In this document: positions 26,880 to 32,874 of the stretch, one piece after another | How the letters are laid out: every line of letters starts with the position of its first letter | Position numbering within the stretch: position 1 is the stretch's first letter | NCBI GenBank assembly: GCA_021648025.1 | Contig: JAKITO010000036.1 | Location: 1 to 32,874, forward strand | Direction of reading: 5' to 3' | Length of the DNA stretch: 32,874 bases | Origin: Paracoccaceae bacterium | GTDB taxonomy: Bacteria; Pseudomonadota; Alphaproteobacteria; Rhodobacterales; Rhodobacteraceae | Notes under the pieces: model-generated | What the model saw: only the letters and a program-made list of their open reading frames with translations | Databases searched by the model: none | Told to the model about the DNA's origin: nothing | Program-made: the position numbers and the translations under genes

Positions 26880-27484
26880 AGCGAAACAAGGTCCAGCCCG
26901 GCACGGGTTTGGCTTTGGCTGGCGCGCCAGGCTTTCGGCGCCAGGGCGCGGGCACGGCGGCGTTGCAATTGCCATTGGCGCGTCTCGCCTTTGTGTTGCG
27001 GTGCCATGTGCCAGCGGGTTTCGACGCCTTGTGCGCCGCCATCCCCCGGGGTCAGCAATAGGCCAAGTGTGCAAACCCCCTGGTTTCCCTGCGCGGCCCC
27101 CGTTTCAGCCGCCAGATGCAGCCGCCTGACCGGGGTCAGGGCCGGGGGGGCCGGCAGGTCGGCCACCACCAAAGACACCGCCCCTGCGCGCAAGACCTCT
27201 TCGACGCACCACAGCAGGTCTTCGCCCCGGCGCGGGGCGACAAAGATAAAGCGGCCCGGATCGGCAAAGGCGCAGATGCCGTCCGGGTTGGGCTGATTCA
27301 CACCCCAAAGCGGTGATATCCACAGCACAGGCCCGCGCGCCTGACCGGCCAACCACATGGCAAATGTCCGCCTTGAAGGGCCGCACGCCTCGTGCACCCG
27401 TATCAATGGCAGGGCAATCTCTGGGTGTAGCGCCAACATTGGGCCCGGCCGGTGGGGCGTGCATTTGAGCAGGTGGGCGGGCAT
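26876..27484 (-). CDS. ImuA-like protein, probably SOS-regulated
   Basis: A 202-residue protein that I read as related to ImuA, the RecA-like partner of ImuB/DnaE2 in alphaproteobacterial mutagenic repair. The support is the ImuA-style order: [78 protein letters not shown] and an Arg-rich [16 protein letters not shown]. No Walker A loop is present. Start ATG 27484 has AAGGTGG 7 bases upstream. A perfect GTTC-N7-GTTC box lies 17 bases before the start. No imuB or dnaE2 follows, since proS converges immediately. The family call is moderate; the SOS control is well supported by the site. Confidence 0.65.
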   Translation of the reverse strand: MPAHLLKCTPHRPGPMLALHPEIALPLIRVHEACGPSRRTFAMWLAGQARGPVLWISPLWGVNQPNPDGICAFADPGRFIFVAPRRGEDLLWCVEEVLRAGAVSLVVADLPAPPALTPVRRLHLAAETGAAQGNQGVCTLGLLLTPGDGGAQGVETRWHMAPQHKGETRQWQLQRRRARALAPKAWRASQSQTRAGLDLVSL

Positions 27485-27500
27485 GATTCCACCTTAGCAT

Positions 27501-27515
27501 GTTCCCCCTACGTTC
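27501..27515 (-). promoter_or_regulatory. LexA (SOS) box upstream of the ImuA-like gene
   Basis: GTTCCCCCTACGTTC is an exact GTTC-N7-GTTC match, the LexA recognition pattern described for alphaproteobacteria. It is read as GAAC-N7-GAAC on the gene's strand and ends 17 bases before the start codon, well placed to block transcription. It is the only such match I noticed in an intergenic region of this window. Confidence 0.75.
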
Positions 27516-27537
27516 TCAACCATGAATGCTGCGAGGA

Positions 27538-27554
27538 AAGCCCCAGGGGGGCTT
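27538..27554 (-). terminator. Possible terminator after the rhodanese gene
   Basis: AAGCCCC and GGGGCTT form a 7-bp stem with a 3-base loop, followed on the minus strand by TTTCC. It is 15 bases beyond the rhodanese stop and upstream of the SOS box, so it would separate the two minus-strand genes. The T-tract is short. Confidence 0.4.
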
Positions 27555-27568
27555 GAGGAGCGGCCCGT

Positions 27569-27970
27569 CTACTTCGTGCGTTCTGTAACCGGGCCGTCCT
27601 GTTTGACCCATTCGGTGAACCCGCCTTCAAGATGCATCACCGGCCCAAGCCCCATTTCCATCGCCGTCTGCGCTGCCAGCGCAGACCGCCAGGCACTGGC
27701 GCAATAAAACACGTAAATTTTGTCCTGATTGAACACGTCCTTATGATAGGGGCTTTGTGGATCAATCCAGAATTCCAGCATCCCGCGCGGGCAGGAAAAC
27801 GCACCGGGCAACATGCCGCTGCGCTGAATCTCACGAATGTCGCGCAGATCGACAAACAAATATCCGCCGTCGTTGATCAGGCTAAGTGCATCGCTGACCG
27901 GCATGGTGGCCACGATCTTGTTGGCCTCGGCCAACAGGGTTTTCACGCCTTTGGTGATTTTCTGCGGCAT
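27569..27970 (-). CDS. Small rhodanese-domain protein
   Basis: A 133-residue single-domain rhodanese. The active-site Cys90 lies in YCASAWRS, matching the C-X4-R loop, and GGYLFVDLRDIREIQRSG and GGFTEWVKQDGPV are the usual flanking elements. Such proteins transfer sulfane sulfur, but the acceptor is unknown here. Start ATG 27970 has AAGGAAA upstream, giving the short protein; a longer open frame beyond it lacks domain content. It is divergent from the aldo/keto reductase, sharing a 124-bp promoter gap. Confidence 0.88.
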   Translation of the reverse strand: MPQKITKGVKTLLAEANKIVATMPVSDALSLINDGGYLFVDLRDIREIQRSGMLPGAFSCPRGMLEFWIDPQSPYHKDVFNQDKIYVFYCASAWRSALAAQTAMEMGLGPVMHLEGGFTEWVKQDGPVTERTK

Positions 27971-28094
27971 TTGATTTCCTTTTCCCAGCTTAAGGCGACC
28001 CTGTCTTAATCGGCTCTGCACCACAACCGTTTTCAGATTGCGCTTTTGGTGGCGAAGGCTAGGCTTGCCTGAAAGCGAATAAAGGACTGAAACG

Positions 28095-29153
28095 ATGAAG
28101 ATGAACCCGCTGGGCCGCACCGGCCCCGAAACTGGCCTGATGATATCCGAACTGTGCCTTGGGTCGATGACCTTTGGCACCCAGACGCCCGAGGCCGAGG
28201 CGCATGTGCAGATAGATATGGCGCTGGCCGCAGGGATCAACATTATTGATACAGCCGAGATGTATCCGGTGAACCCGGTCAGCAAAGAAACGGTTGGCGG
28301 GTCCGAAGAAATCATCGGCACCTGGAACGCCGCCAATCCGGGGCGGCGCGGCGACTATGTTCTGGCCACCAAACATTCGGGCGAAGGGTTGCAGATCGTG
28401 CGCGACGGGGCGGCGATTTCATCGGCAACCATTGCCGGGGCGATTGATGGCTCGCTAAAGCGGCTTCAGACCGATTACATTGATCTTTATCAGTTTCATT
28501 GGCCCAACCGGGGCAGTTACATGTTTCGCAAGAACTGGACGTTTGATCCTGCGGCGCAGAACCGGGATGAGACATTGGCGCATATCCAGGACGCGCTGGG
28601 GGCGATGCAGCGCGAGGTTGACAAGGGCCGGGTCCGCCACTTTGGTCTGAGCAACGAAAGTGCCTGGGGCATGGCGCAATGGCTGGCGGCGGCGGAGGCC
28701 GGGGCAGGTCCGCGGGCGGTGAGCAACCAGAACGAATATTCGCTGATGTGCCGGATGTATGACACTGATCTGGCAGAATTGAGCGTCAACGAGGATGTGG
28801 GATTGCTGGCGTTCTCGCCTTTGGCTGCCGGGCTGCTAAGCGGCAAATACCGCGACGGGGCGGTGCCGGAAGGGTCGCGCAAATCGCTGGTGCCGGAGCT
28901 TGGTGGGCGCGATAACGCGCGCGCGCACCGGACCGTGGCGATTTACAGCGAGATTGCCCGCGCCCACGGGATTGATGTGGTGCATATGGCACTGGCATGG
29001 TGCCGGTCACGGCCATTCATCGCCTCGGCGATCTTTGGAGCGACACGGGTGTCGCAACTGGAACATATTCTTGGGTCGGTTGAGGTCAGCCTGTCGGAAG
29101 AGGTTTTGGTGGAAATTGATGCGGCACACCGGGCCAATCCGATGCCATTTTGA
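28095..29153 (+). CDS. Aldo/keto reductase, Tas-like
   Basis: NADPH-dependent oxidoreductase of the aldo/keto reductase superfamily. The 352 residues show LCLGSMTFG, and the catalytic tetrad can be read as Asp52 and Tyr57 (IDTAEMY), Lys93 (ATKHS) and His135 (LYQFHWPNRG). A Tas-like insertion occurs around MYPVNPVSKETVGGSEEIIG, and the cofactor-binding end is FGATRVSQLEHIL. Substrate is unknown. Start ATG 28095 has AAAGGA upstream. TTGCGC (28038-28043) and TAGGCT (28060-28065) are a weak promoter candidate. It lies 156 bases before the carnitine operon, same strand, but the gap and inverted repeat suggest a separate unit. Confidence 0.88.
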   Translation: MKMNPLGRTGPETGLMISELCLGSMTFGTQTPEAEAHVQIDMALAAGINIIDTAEMYPVNPVSKETVGGSEEIIGTWNAANPGRRGDYVLATKHSGEGLQIVRDGAAISSATIAGAIDGSLKRLQTDYIDLYQFHWPNRGSYMFRKNWTFDPAAQNRDETLAHIQDALGAMQREVDKGRVRHFGLSNESAWGMAQWLAAAEAGAGPRAVSNQNEYSLMCRMYDTDLAELSVNEDVGLLAFSPLAAGLLSGKYRDGAVPEGSRKSLVPELGGRDNARAHRTVAIYSEIARAHGIDVVHMALAWCRSRPFIASAIFGATRVSQLEHILGSVEVSLSEEVLVEIDAAHRANPMPF

Positions 29154-29199
29154 TCTTGAAGGAATCGCCTGGGGCGGTGTTGGATTTTGAGTTTATATC

Positions 29200-29285
29200 G
29201 ATGTATTTCGTTTTCTCCACTATGGATGCATCTCAATTTTCCCACTCTTGGGGTGAATTGGGATACACTGTGAACGAAATACATC
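29200..29285. promoter_or_regulatory. Widely spaced 13-bp inverted repeat upstream of carnitine operon
   Basis: GATGTATTTCGTT (29200-29212) and its exact complement AACGAAATACATC (29273-29285) bracket 60 bases, with centres 73 bp apart, close to seven helical turns. The enclosed segment has an 8-bp palindrome GATGCATC (29225-29232). The right arm ends 24 bases before the start codon. Paired operators bound by a regulator that loops DNA, or a long-loop RNA stem, are both possible. Confidence 0.6.
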
Positions 29286-29309
29286 CCAGCAAGATGAAGG
29301 AGCGGTCGA

Positions 29310-30221
29310 GTGCCACTTGAAATGAACATGGACGTTTTTATCACCTGTGCAGTGACCGGATCGGGGGCGACGCAGGATCGGTCGCGCCATGTGCCGCGTT
29401 CACCGCGCGAGATCGCCGAGAGTGCGATTGCCGCCGCCAGGGCGGGTGCGGCGGTGGTGCATTGCCATGTGCGTGATCCCGAGACCGGCTCCGCCTCGCG
29501 CGATCTTGGGTATTACCGCGAGGTGACACAGCGCATTCGCGAGGCAGATGTGGATGTGGTTTTGAACCTGACGGCGGGGATGGGCGGCGATATGGTGTTT
29601 GGGTCGCCTGACGCGCCGCTGCCTTTGGCTGAGGGCACCGATATGGTTGGGGCGGCCGAGCGGGTCGAGCATATCCGCCAATGCAGGCCCGAGATTTGCA
29701 CGTTGGATTGCGGCACGATGAATTTTGCCGAGGCCGATTATGTGATGACCAATACGCCGGGGATGCTGACGGCTATGGGGCGGATGATGACCGAATTGGG
29801 CGTGAAGCCCGAGATCGAGGCGTTTGATACCGGGCATTTATGGTTTGCCAAGAAATTGATCGTGGACGGTGTTTTGGAGGCGCCGGGATTGGTGCAACTG
29901 TGCATGGGGGTGCCGTGGGGCGCGCCGGACGATCTGAATACCTTTATGGCGATGGTCAATAATGTGCCGGATGATTGGAACTTTTCGGCGTTTGCGTTGG
30001 GGCGGCATCAGATGGCGTATGTGGCGGCTGCGGTTTTGGCCGGGGGCAATGTGCGGGTGGGTCTTGAGGATAACCTGTGGCTGGGCAAGGGTGAACTGGC
30101 CGAGAACTGGCAGTTGGTCGAGCGCGCGGGCACGATCATTGAAAACATGGGCGCGCGGGTGATTGGGCCTGAGGCCGTACGCCAGCGGCTGGGGTTGAAG
30201 AAGCAGATGATGGTGTCATGA
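29310..30221 (+). CDS. BKACE family enzyme, probable 3-dehydrocarnitine cleavage
   Basis: Beta-keto acid cleavage enzyme (BKACE, formerly DUF849). The family condenses a beta-keto acid with acetyl-CoA to give acetoacetate and a new CoA ester. The 303 residues show FITCAVTGSGATQDRS, the metal-binding HCHVRD (His51, His53), LNLTAGMGGD, TLDCGTMNFA, EAFDTGHLWFAKKL and GLEDNLWLGKGELA. Linkage to carnitine dehydrogenase indicates 3-dehydrocarnitine as substrate, yielding betainyl-CoA; the family alone does not fix this. The start is GTG 29310, supported by AAGGAG 7 bases upstream; ATG 29322 is too far from it. Confidence 0.88.
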   Translation: MPLEMNMDVFITCAVTGSGATQDRSRHVPRSPREIAESAIAAARAGAAVVHCHVRDPETGSASRDLGYYREVTQRIREADVDVVLNLTAGMGGDMVFGSPDAPLPLAEGTDMVGAAERVEHIRQCRPEICTLDCGTMNFAEADYVMTNTPGMLTAMGRMMTELGVKPEIEAFDTGHLWFAKKLIVDGVLEAPGLVQLCMGVPWGAPDDLNTFMAMVNNVPDDWNFSAFALGRHQMAYVAAAVLAGGNVRVGLEDNLWLGKGELAENWQLVERAGTIIENMGARVIGPEAVRQRLGLKKQMMVS

Positions 30222-30580
30222 AGCGACTGGCGGTTTTGGCTTTGGTGATGTTGCCGGGCAACGCGCTGGCAGAAGACTGGTGGCAAGGGGTTTGGGCGTC
30301 TGATCCTGAATGGTGCGCCGAGGCTGAGACTGTGGGTACGGTGACGCCTGCACCAATTGTGATCACCGCAACCGAGGTGCTGGGCTATGAGAGTTCCTGT
30401 GACATTACCGAGGTGCAGAGGATGGACCATGCGCAGGCTGTGTATCTGCGTTTGAGTTGTCAGTCCGAAGGCAGTCGGTTTGATGAAGACCGGCTGTTGA
30501 TGCGTGCCGATGAATCCGGGCTTGTCGTTTGGATATGGTTTGGCTCGGGCGATCCTGATCTGTTTCAATACTGTCAATAA
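30218..30580 (+). CDS. Small secreted protein in the carnitine operon
   Basis: A 120-residue protein with a signal peptide (KRLAVLALVMLPGNALA, cleavage likely after residue 18) and then EDWWQGVWASDPEWC. The mature part has four cysteines (33, 61, 81, 119), enough for two disulfides, so it is probably periplasmic or secreted. I do not recognise the family. It starts in an ATGA overlap with the BKACE gene and ends 9 bases before the dehydrogenase, so it is clearly in the operon. A carnitine or betaine binding role is guesswork. Confidence 0.75.
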   Translation: MKRLAVLALVMLPGNALAEDWWQGVWASDPEWCAEAETVGTVTPAPIVITATEVLGYESSCDITEVQRMDHAQAVYLRLSCQSEGSRFDEDRLLMRADESGLVVWIWFGSGDPDLFQYCQ

Positions 30581-30589
30581 GGGTTTGAT

Positions 30590-32059
30590 ATGACTGATAA
30601 AGTTGTCGCGATCATTGGCGGCGGGGTGATTGGCGGCGGCTGGGCCGCGCGGTTCCTGCTGAATGGCTGGGATGTGCGGGTGTTTGATCCCGATCCCGAG
30701 GCCGAGCGTAAGATCAGTGAAGTTCTGGACAATGCCCGCCGGTCGTTACCGGGGTTGAGCGATGTGGCGATGCCTGCCGAGGGGGCGTTGAGCTTTCACC
30801 GGGAGATATCTGAGGCTGTGGCGGGGGCTGTGTGGATACAGGAGAGTGTGCCGGAGCGTCTGGAACTGAAGCGCAAGGTGTATCAGACGGTGCAGGAGCA
30901 TTGCCGGGTGGATGCGACTATTGGTTCGTCTACTTCGGGTTTCAAACCATCCGAGTTGCAGGGCAGCGCGACCGACCCTGGGCAGATTGTTGTGACGCAT
31001 CCGTTCAACCCGGTGTATCTGCTGCCACTGGTGGAACTGGTGACGACGGATGCCAATGACGCGCCGCTCATCGAACGGGCTCGTGCCCTTATCTCTTCGC
31101 TGGGGATGTACCCGCTGCATGTGAGAAAAGAGATTGATGCGCATATTGCGGATCGCTTTCTTGAGGCGGTGTGGCGTGAGGCGCTGTGGCTGGTGCGCGA
31201 CGGGATTGCCACCACGCAAGAAATTGATAACGCAATCCGCTATGGCTTTGGCATCCGCTGGGCGCAGATGGGGTTGTTTGAAACCTACCGCGTGGCCGGC
31301 GGAGAGGCCGGGATGGCGCATTTCATTGAGCAGTTCGGGCCATGTTTGAAATCACCGTGGACCAGGTTAATGGATGTGCCGGACTTGACGGATGAGTTGG
31401 TGAAAACCATCGCCGATCAGTCGGATGCGCAATCAGGGGCGCATACGATCCGAGAGTTGGAGCGTATTCGCGACAATAATCTGGTGGCGATGCTGCGGGC
31501 GTTAAAGACGCAGGATTGGGGCGCTGGCGCGTTGCTGAATGCGCAGGACAAGGTGCTGCGCGGGGTTTTGGCGCTTGGACTGGAGCAGGTTGATATTGGT
31601 CAGCCGATTGTCACGGTGCAAAGGGCGGTGCCGCTGGATTGGACCGACTATAACGGCCACATGAACGAAGCACGGTATTTGCAGGCGTTTTGTGATGCGA
31701 CTGACCGCTTTATGCAGCTGATTGGCTGTGACGCCGCCTATATTTCGTCGGGAGGCAGTTATTTCACCGCCGAGACGCATATCTGCCATCTGCGCGAGGT
31801 GCATGCGGGGGCGCGGATTGAGGTGCGCACCCGGGTTTTGGCCGGGCAGGGCAAGAAGATGCACCTGTGGCATGAGATGTTTGAAGGTAAGGATTTGCTG
31901 GCCACCGGTGAACATATGCTGATCCATGTGAGCCTTGAAACCCGCCGCCCCTCAGTTCCGGGCGCTGTGGTCGAGGCGGGTTTGACGCGGGTGGCGCAGG
32001 CGCAGGCCGGGTTGGAACACCCCGAGGGCGCGGGGCGATTTGTGGGCGCGCCCCGTTAG
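30590..32059 (+). CDS. lcdH: Carnitine 3-dehydrogenase fused to betainyl-CoA thioesterase
   Basis: A two-domain enzyme of 489 residues. Residues 1-325 are a 3-hydroxyacyl-CoA dehydrogenase-like L-carnitine dehydrogenase with the NAD motif GGGVIGGGWAARF (10-22), SSTSGFKPSEL and the catalytic His137 in VTHPFNPVYLLPL. Residues about 338-455 are a hotdog thioesterase with DWTDYNGHMNEARYL (350-364). The first domain oxidises L-carnitine to 3-dehydrocarnitine; the second would release glycine betaine from betainyl-CoA made by the BKACE enzyme. Such fusions are known in carnitine catabolism. Start ATG 30590 has AAGGG 6 bases upstream. Confidence 0.92.
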   Translation: MTDKVVAIIGGGVIGGGWAARFLLNGWDVRVFDPDPEAERKISEVLDNARRSLPGLSDVAMPAEGALSFHREISEAVAGAVWIQESVPERLELKRKVYQTVQEHCRVDATIGSSTSGFKPSELQGSATDPGQIVVTHPFNPVYLLPLVELVTTDANDAPLIERARALISSLGMYPLHVRKEIDAHIADRFLEAVWREALWLVRDGIATTQEIDNAIRYGFGIRWAQMGLFETYRVAGGEAGMAHFIEQFGPCLKSPWTRLMDVPDLTDELVKTIADQSDAQSGAHTIRELERIRDNNLVAMLRALKTQDWGAGALLNAQDKVLRGVLALGLEQVDIGQPIVTVQRAVPLDWTDYNGHMNEARYLQAFCDATDRFMQLIGCDAAYISSGGSYFTAETHICHLREVHAGARIEVRTRVLAGQGKKMHLWHEMFEGKDLLATGEHMLIHVSLETRRPSVPGAVVEAGLTRVAQAQAGLEHPEGAGRFVGAPR

Positions 32060-32100
32060 GGGGCATGCCCGTTTTCCGAAATAAGCTGCTATTGAAATGA

Positions 32101-32116
32101 GTGCGCTCGCGCGCAC
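32101..32116. repeat. Hairpin after the carnitine operon
   Basis: GTGCGC-TCGC-GCGCAC forms a perfect 6-bp GC stem 41 bases after the lcdH stop, between convergent genes. There is no T-tract, so it is a weak terminator candidate or a REP-like palindrome. Confidence 0.35.
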
Positions 32117-32145
32117 GCTGGATAGTGATTGGCGGCTGGGTAAGG

Positions 32146-32682
32146 TCAGGTGATTGATGCTCTCAGGGCGGCGAGGTGTTGGGGCAGGGCGCGCGCGGTT
32201 ACTGTGGCTTCTCGGATCAGGGTGTCGAAATGGCTGGTGAAGGTTTCAACCCGGGGTTTGTCGCGGAACGCGAGGTCGTGCGAACCGGCGTAGAAGACAC
32301 GTAACAGCGGACCGAACAGGGTCAGTGGTGCAGAATAAAGCCGTTTCGCATCAAACAGATAGATACGAAGGCGCGGATGAAGCTGTTCACTGAGCGAGAG
32401 GAAGTGGTCGAGTTGGGCGAGGCGGATGCCAAGTGGCAGATCGCGGTAATAGCCGGTGGCATTGGCAAAGCTTTCAAGCTCAAAAAACGGCATGGCAATC
32501 TCGTAATCCGACCCCGACTGGCGCATCCATTGCAGCCGGTCTTCGGAGGCGCCGATGGCCTGAGTGGCGGTGCGGCCCAGATGCGGGGCGTATTCCCATT
32601 CCAGCATTTCCCGGGTTTTCAGCATGTCGGGCAGGGTGGCGGGCACATAGCGGATTTTATGCCCGCAGCCTCGCGGTGCCAT
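32146..32682 (-). CDS. Unrecognised protein, possibly missing its N-terminus
   Basis: A 178-residue product that I do not recognise. It begins MAPRGCGHKIRYV, then PDMLKTREMLEWEYAPHLGR and an aromatic, helical body (MRQSGSDYEIAMPFFELESF, TLFGPLLRVFYAGSHDLAF). It has no signal peptide, membrane helix or clear catalytic motif. The coding character is good to residue 15, but ATG 32682 has no ribosome binding site and a stop lies 15 bases upstream. Conserved-looking sequence begins right at the N-terminus, so the gene may be truncated at its 5' end. A role in regulating the carnitine operon is only suggested by position. Confidence 0.55.
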   Translation of the reverse strand: MAPRGCGHKIRYVPATLPDMLKTREMLEWEYAPHLGRTATQAIGASEDRLQWMRQSGSDYEIAMPFFELESFANATGYYRDLPLGIRLAQLDHFLSLSEQLHPRLRIYLFDAKRLYSAPLTLFGPLLRVFYAGSHDLAFRDKPRVETFTSHFDTLIREATVTARALPQHLAALRASIT

Positions 32683-32700
32683 TGGAAAATCTGTTCATTA

Positions 32701-32874
32701 ATGGCCCTGATCAACACCGGTATCGGTTTGGTGATGTATGTGCTTTTTGAGCGGGTGTGGGCGTCAATCTCTTGGGGCCGGGTGGGAATATCGCACTGGC
32801 CCAATATCGAACTGGCCCAGGGGGTAAATTCAGGCCATACCGAACCGCATGAGTTTATGGATTTCCATCACTAT
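32701..32874 (+). CDS. DUF2061-like protein, C-terminal half, runs off window
   Basis: From ATG 32701 an open frame runs to the window edge. It reads MALINTGIGLVMYVLFERVW then ASISWGRVG. This matches the C-terminal half of DUF2061 membrane proteins, which end in a helix followed by ERVWxxIxWGR. The N-terminal helix expected in about 30 preceding residues is not found in any of the three frames upstream, and there is no good ribosome binding site. The tail beyond WGR is longer than usual. It could be a truncated gene or a short variant. Confidence 0.4.
   Translation, partial: MALINTGIGLVMYVLFERVWASISWGRVGISHWPNIELAQGVNSGHTEPHEFMDFHHY

Noticed and set aside
25449..27074. Long minus-strand open frame (541 codons) opposite proS
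   Set aside because: It is antisense to the well-supported proS and shows His/Arg-rich shadow composition with no domain.

Overview
The window looks like chromosomal DNA of an alphaproteobacterium, most likely Rhodobacterales (Roseobacter group). The evidence is a GC-rich sequence, a division and cell-wall (dcw) cluster ordered murD-ftsW-murG-murC-murB-ddl-ftsQ-ftsA-ftsZ-lpxC, two tandem DUF2484 genes inside it, a short-form prolyl-tRNA synthetase, HdaA next to Ppk1/Ppx, and a GTTC-N7-GTTC type SOS box. The taxonomy is inferred from protein families and gene order; no search was run.

Region 1 (138-16023) is the dcw cluster. murD is followed by a reversed flavoprotein gene (BaiN family), then ftsW, murG, murC, two DUF2484 membrane proteins, an unrecognised Ala-rich protein, murB, ddl, ftsQ, ftsA, a 572-bp repeat-rich gap, ftsZ with a terminator, and lpxC behind a 17-bp tandem repeat. 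Many junctions are 4-bp ATGA overlaps. Together these genes make and export peptidoglycan precursors, build the division ring, and commit lipid A synthesis.

Region 2 (16155-18695) holds bamD (outer-membrane assembly lipoprotein) and recN (double-strand break repair) on the plus strand. Region 3 (18795-25103) is a tight minus-strand set, perM-hdaA-ppk1-ppx-yceI: an AI-2E/PerM membrane protein, a DnaA-inactivating AAA+ protein, polyphosphate kinase, an exopolyphosphatase-family enzyme and a periplasmic YceI protein.

Region 4 (25521-29153) has proS (+), converging with an ImuA-like gene (-) that carries a perfect GTTC-N7-GTTC SOS box 17 bp before its start, then a small rhodanese (-) and a divergent aldo/keto reductase (+). 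No imuB or dnaE2 lies beside the ImuA-like gene.

Region 5 (29200-32874) is a carnitine degradation operon: a BKACE-family enzyme (probable 3-dehydrocarnitine cleavage), a small secreted protein, and a carnitine 3-dehydrogenase fused to a hotdog thioesterase. It is preceded by a perfect 13-bp inverted repeat whose arms are 73 bp apart. The right edge holds two divergent genes that both look short at their 5' ends. No tRNA, rRNA, CRISPR array or transposase was seen.
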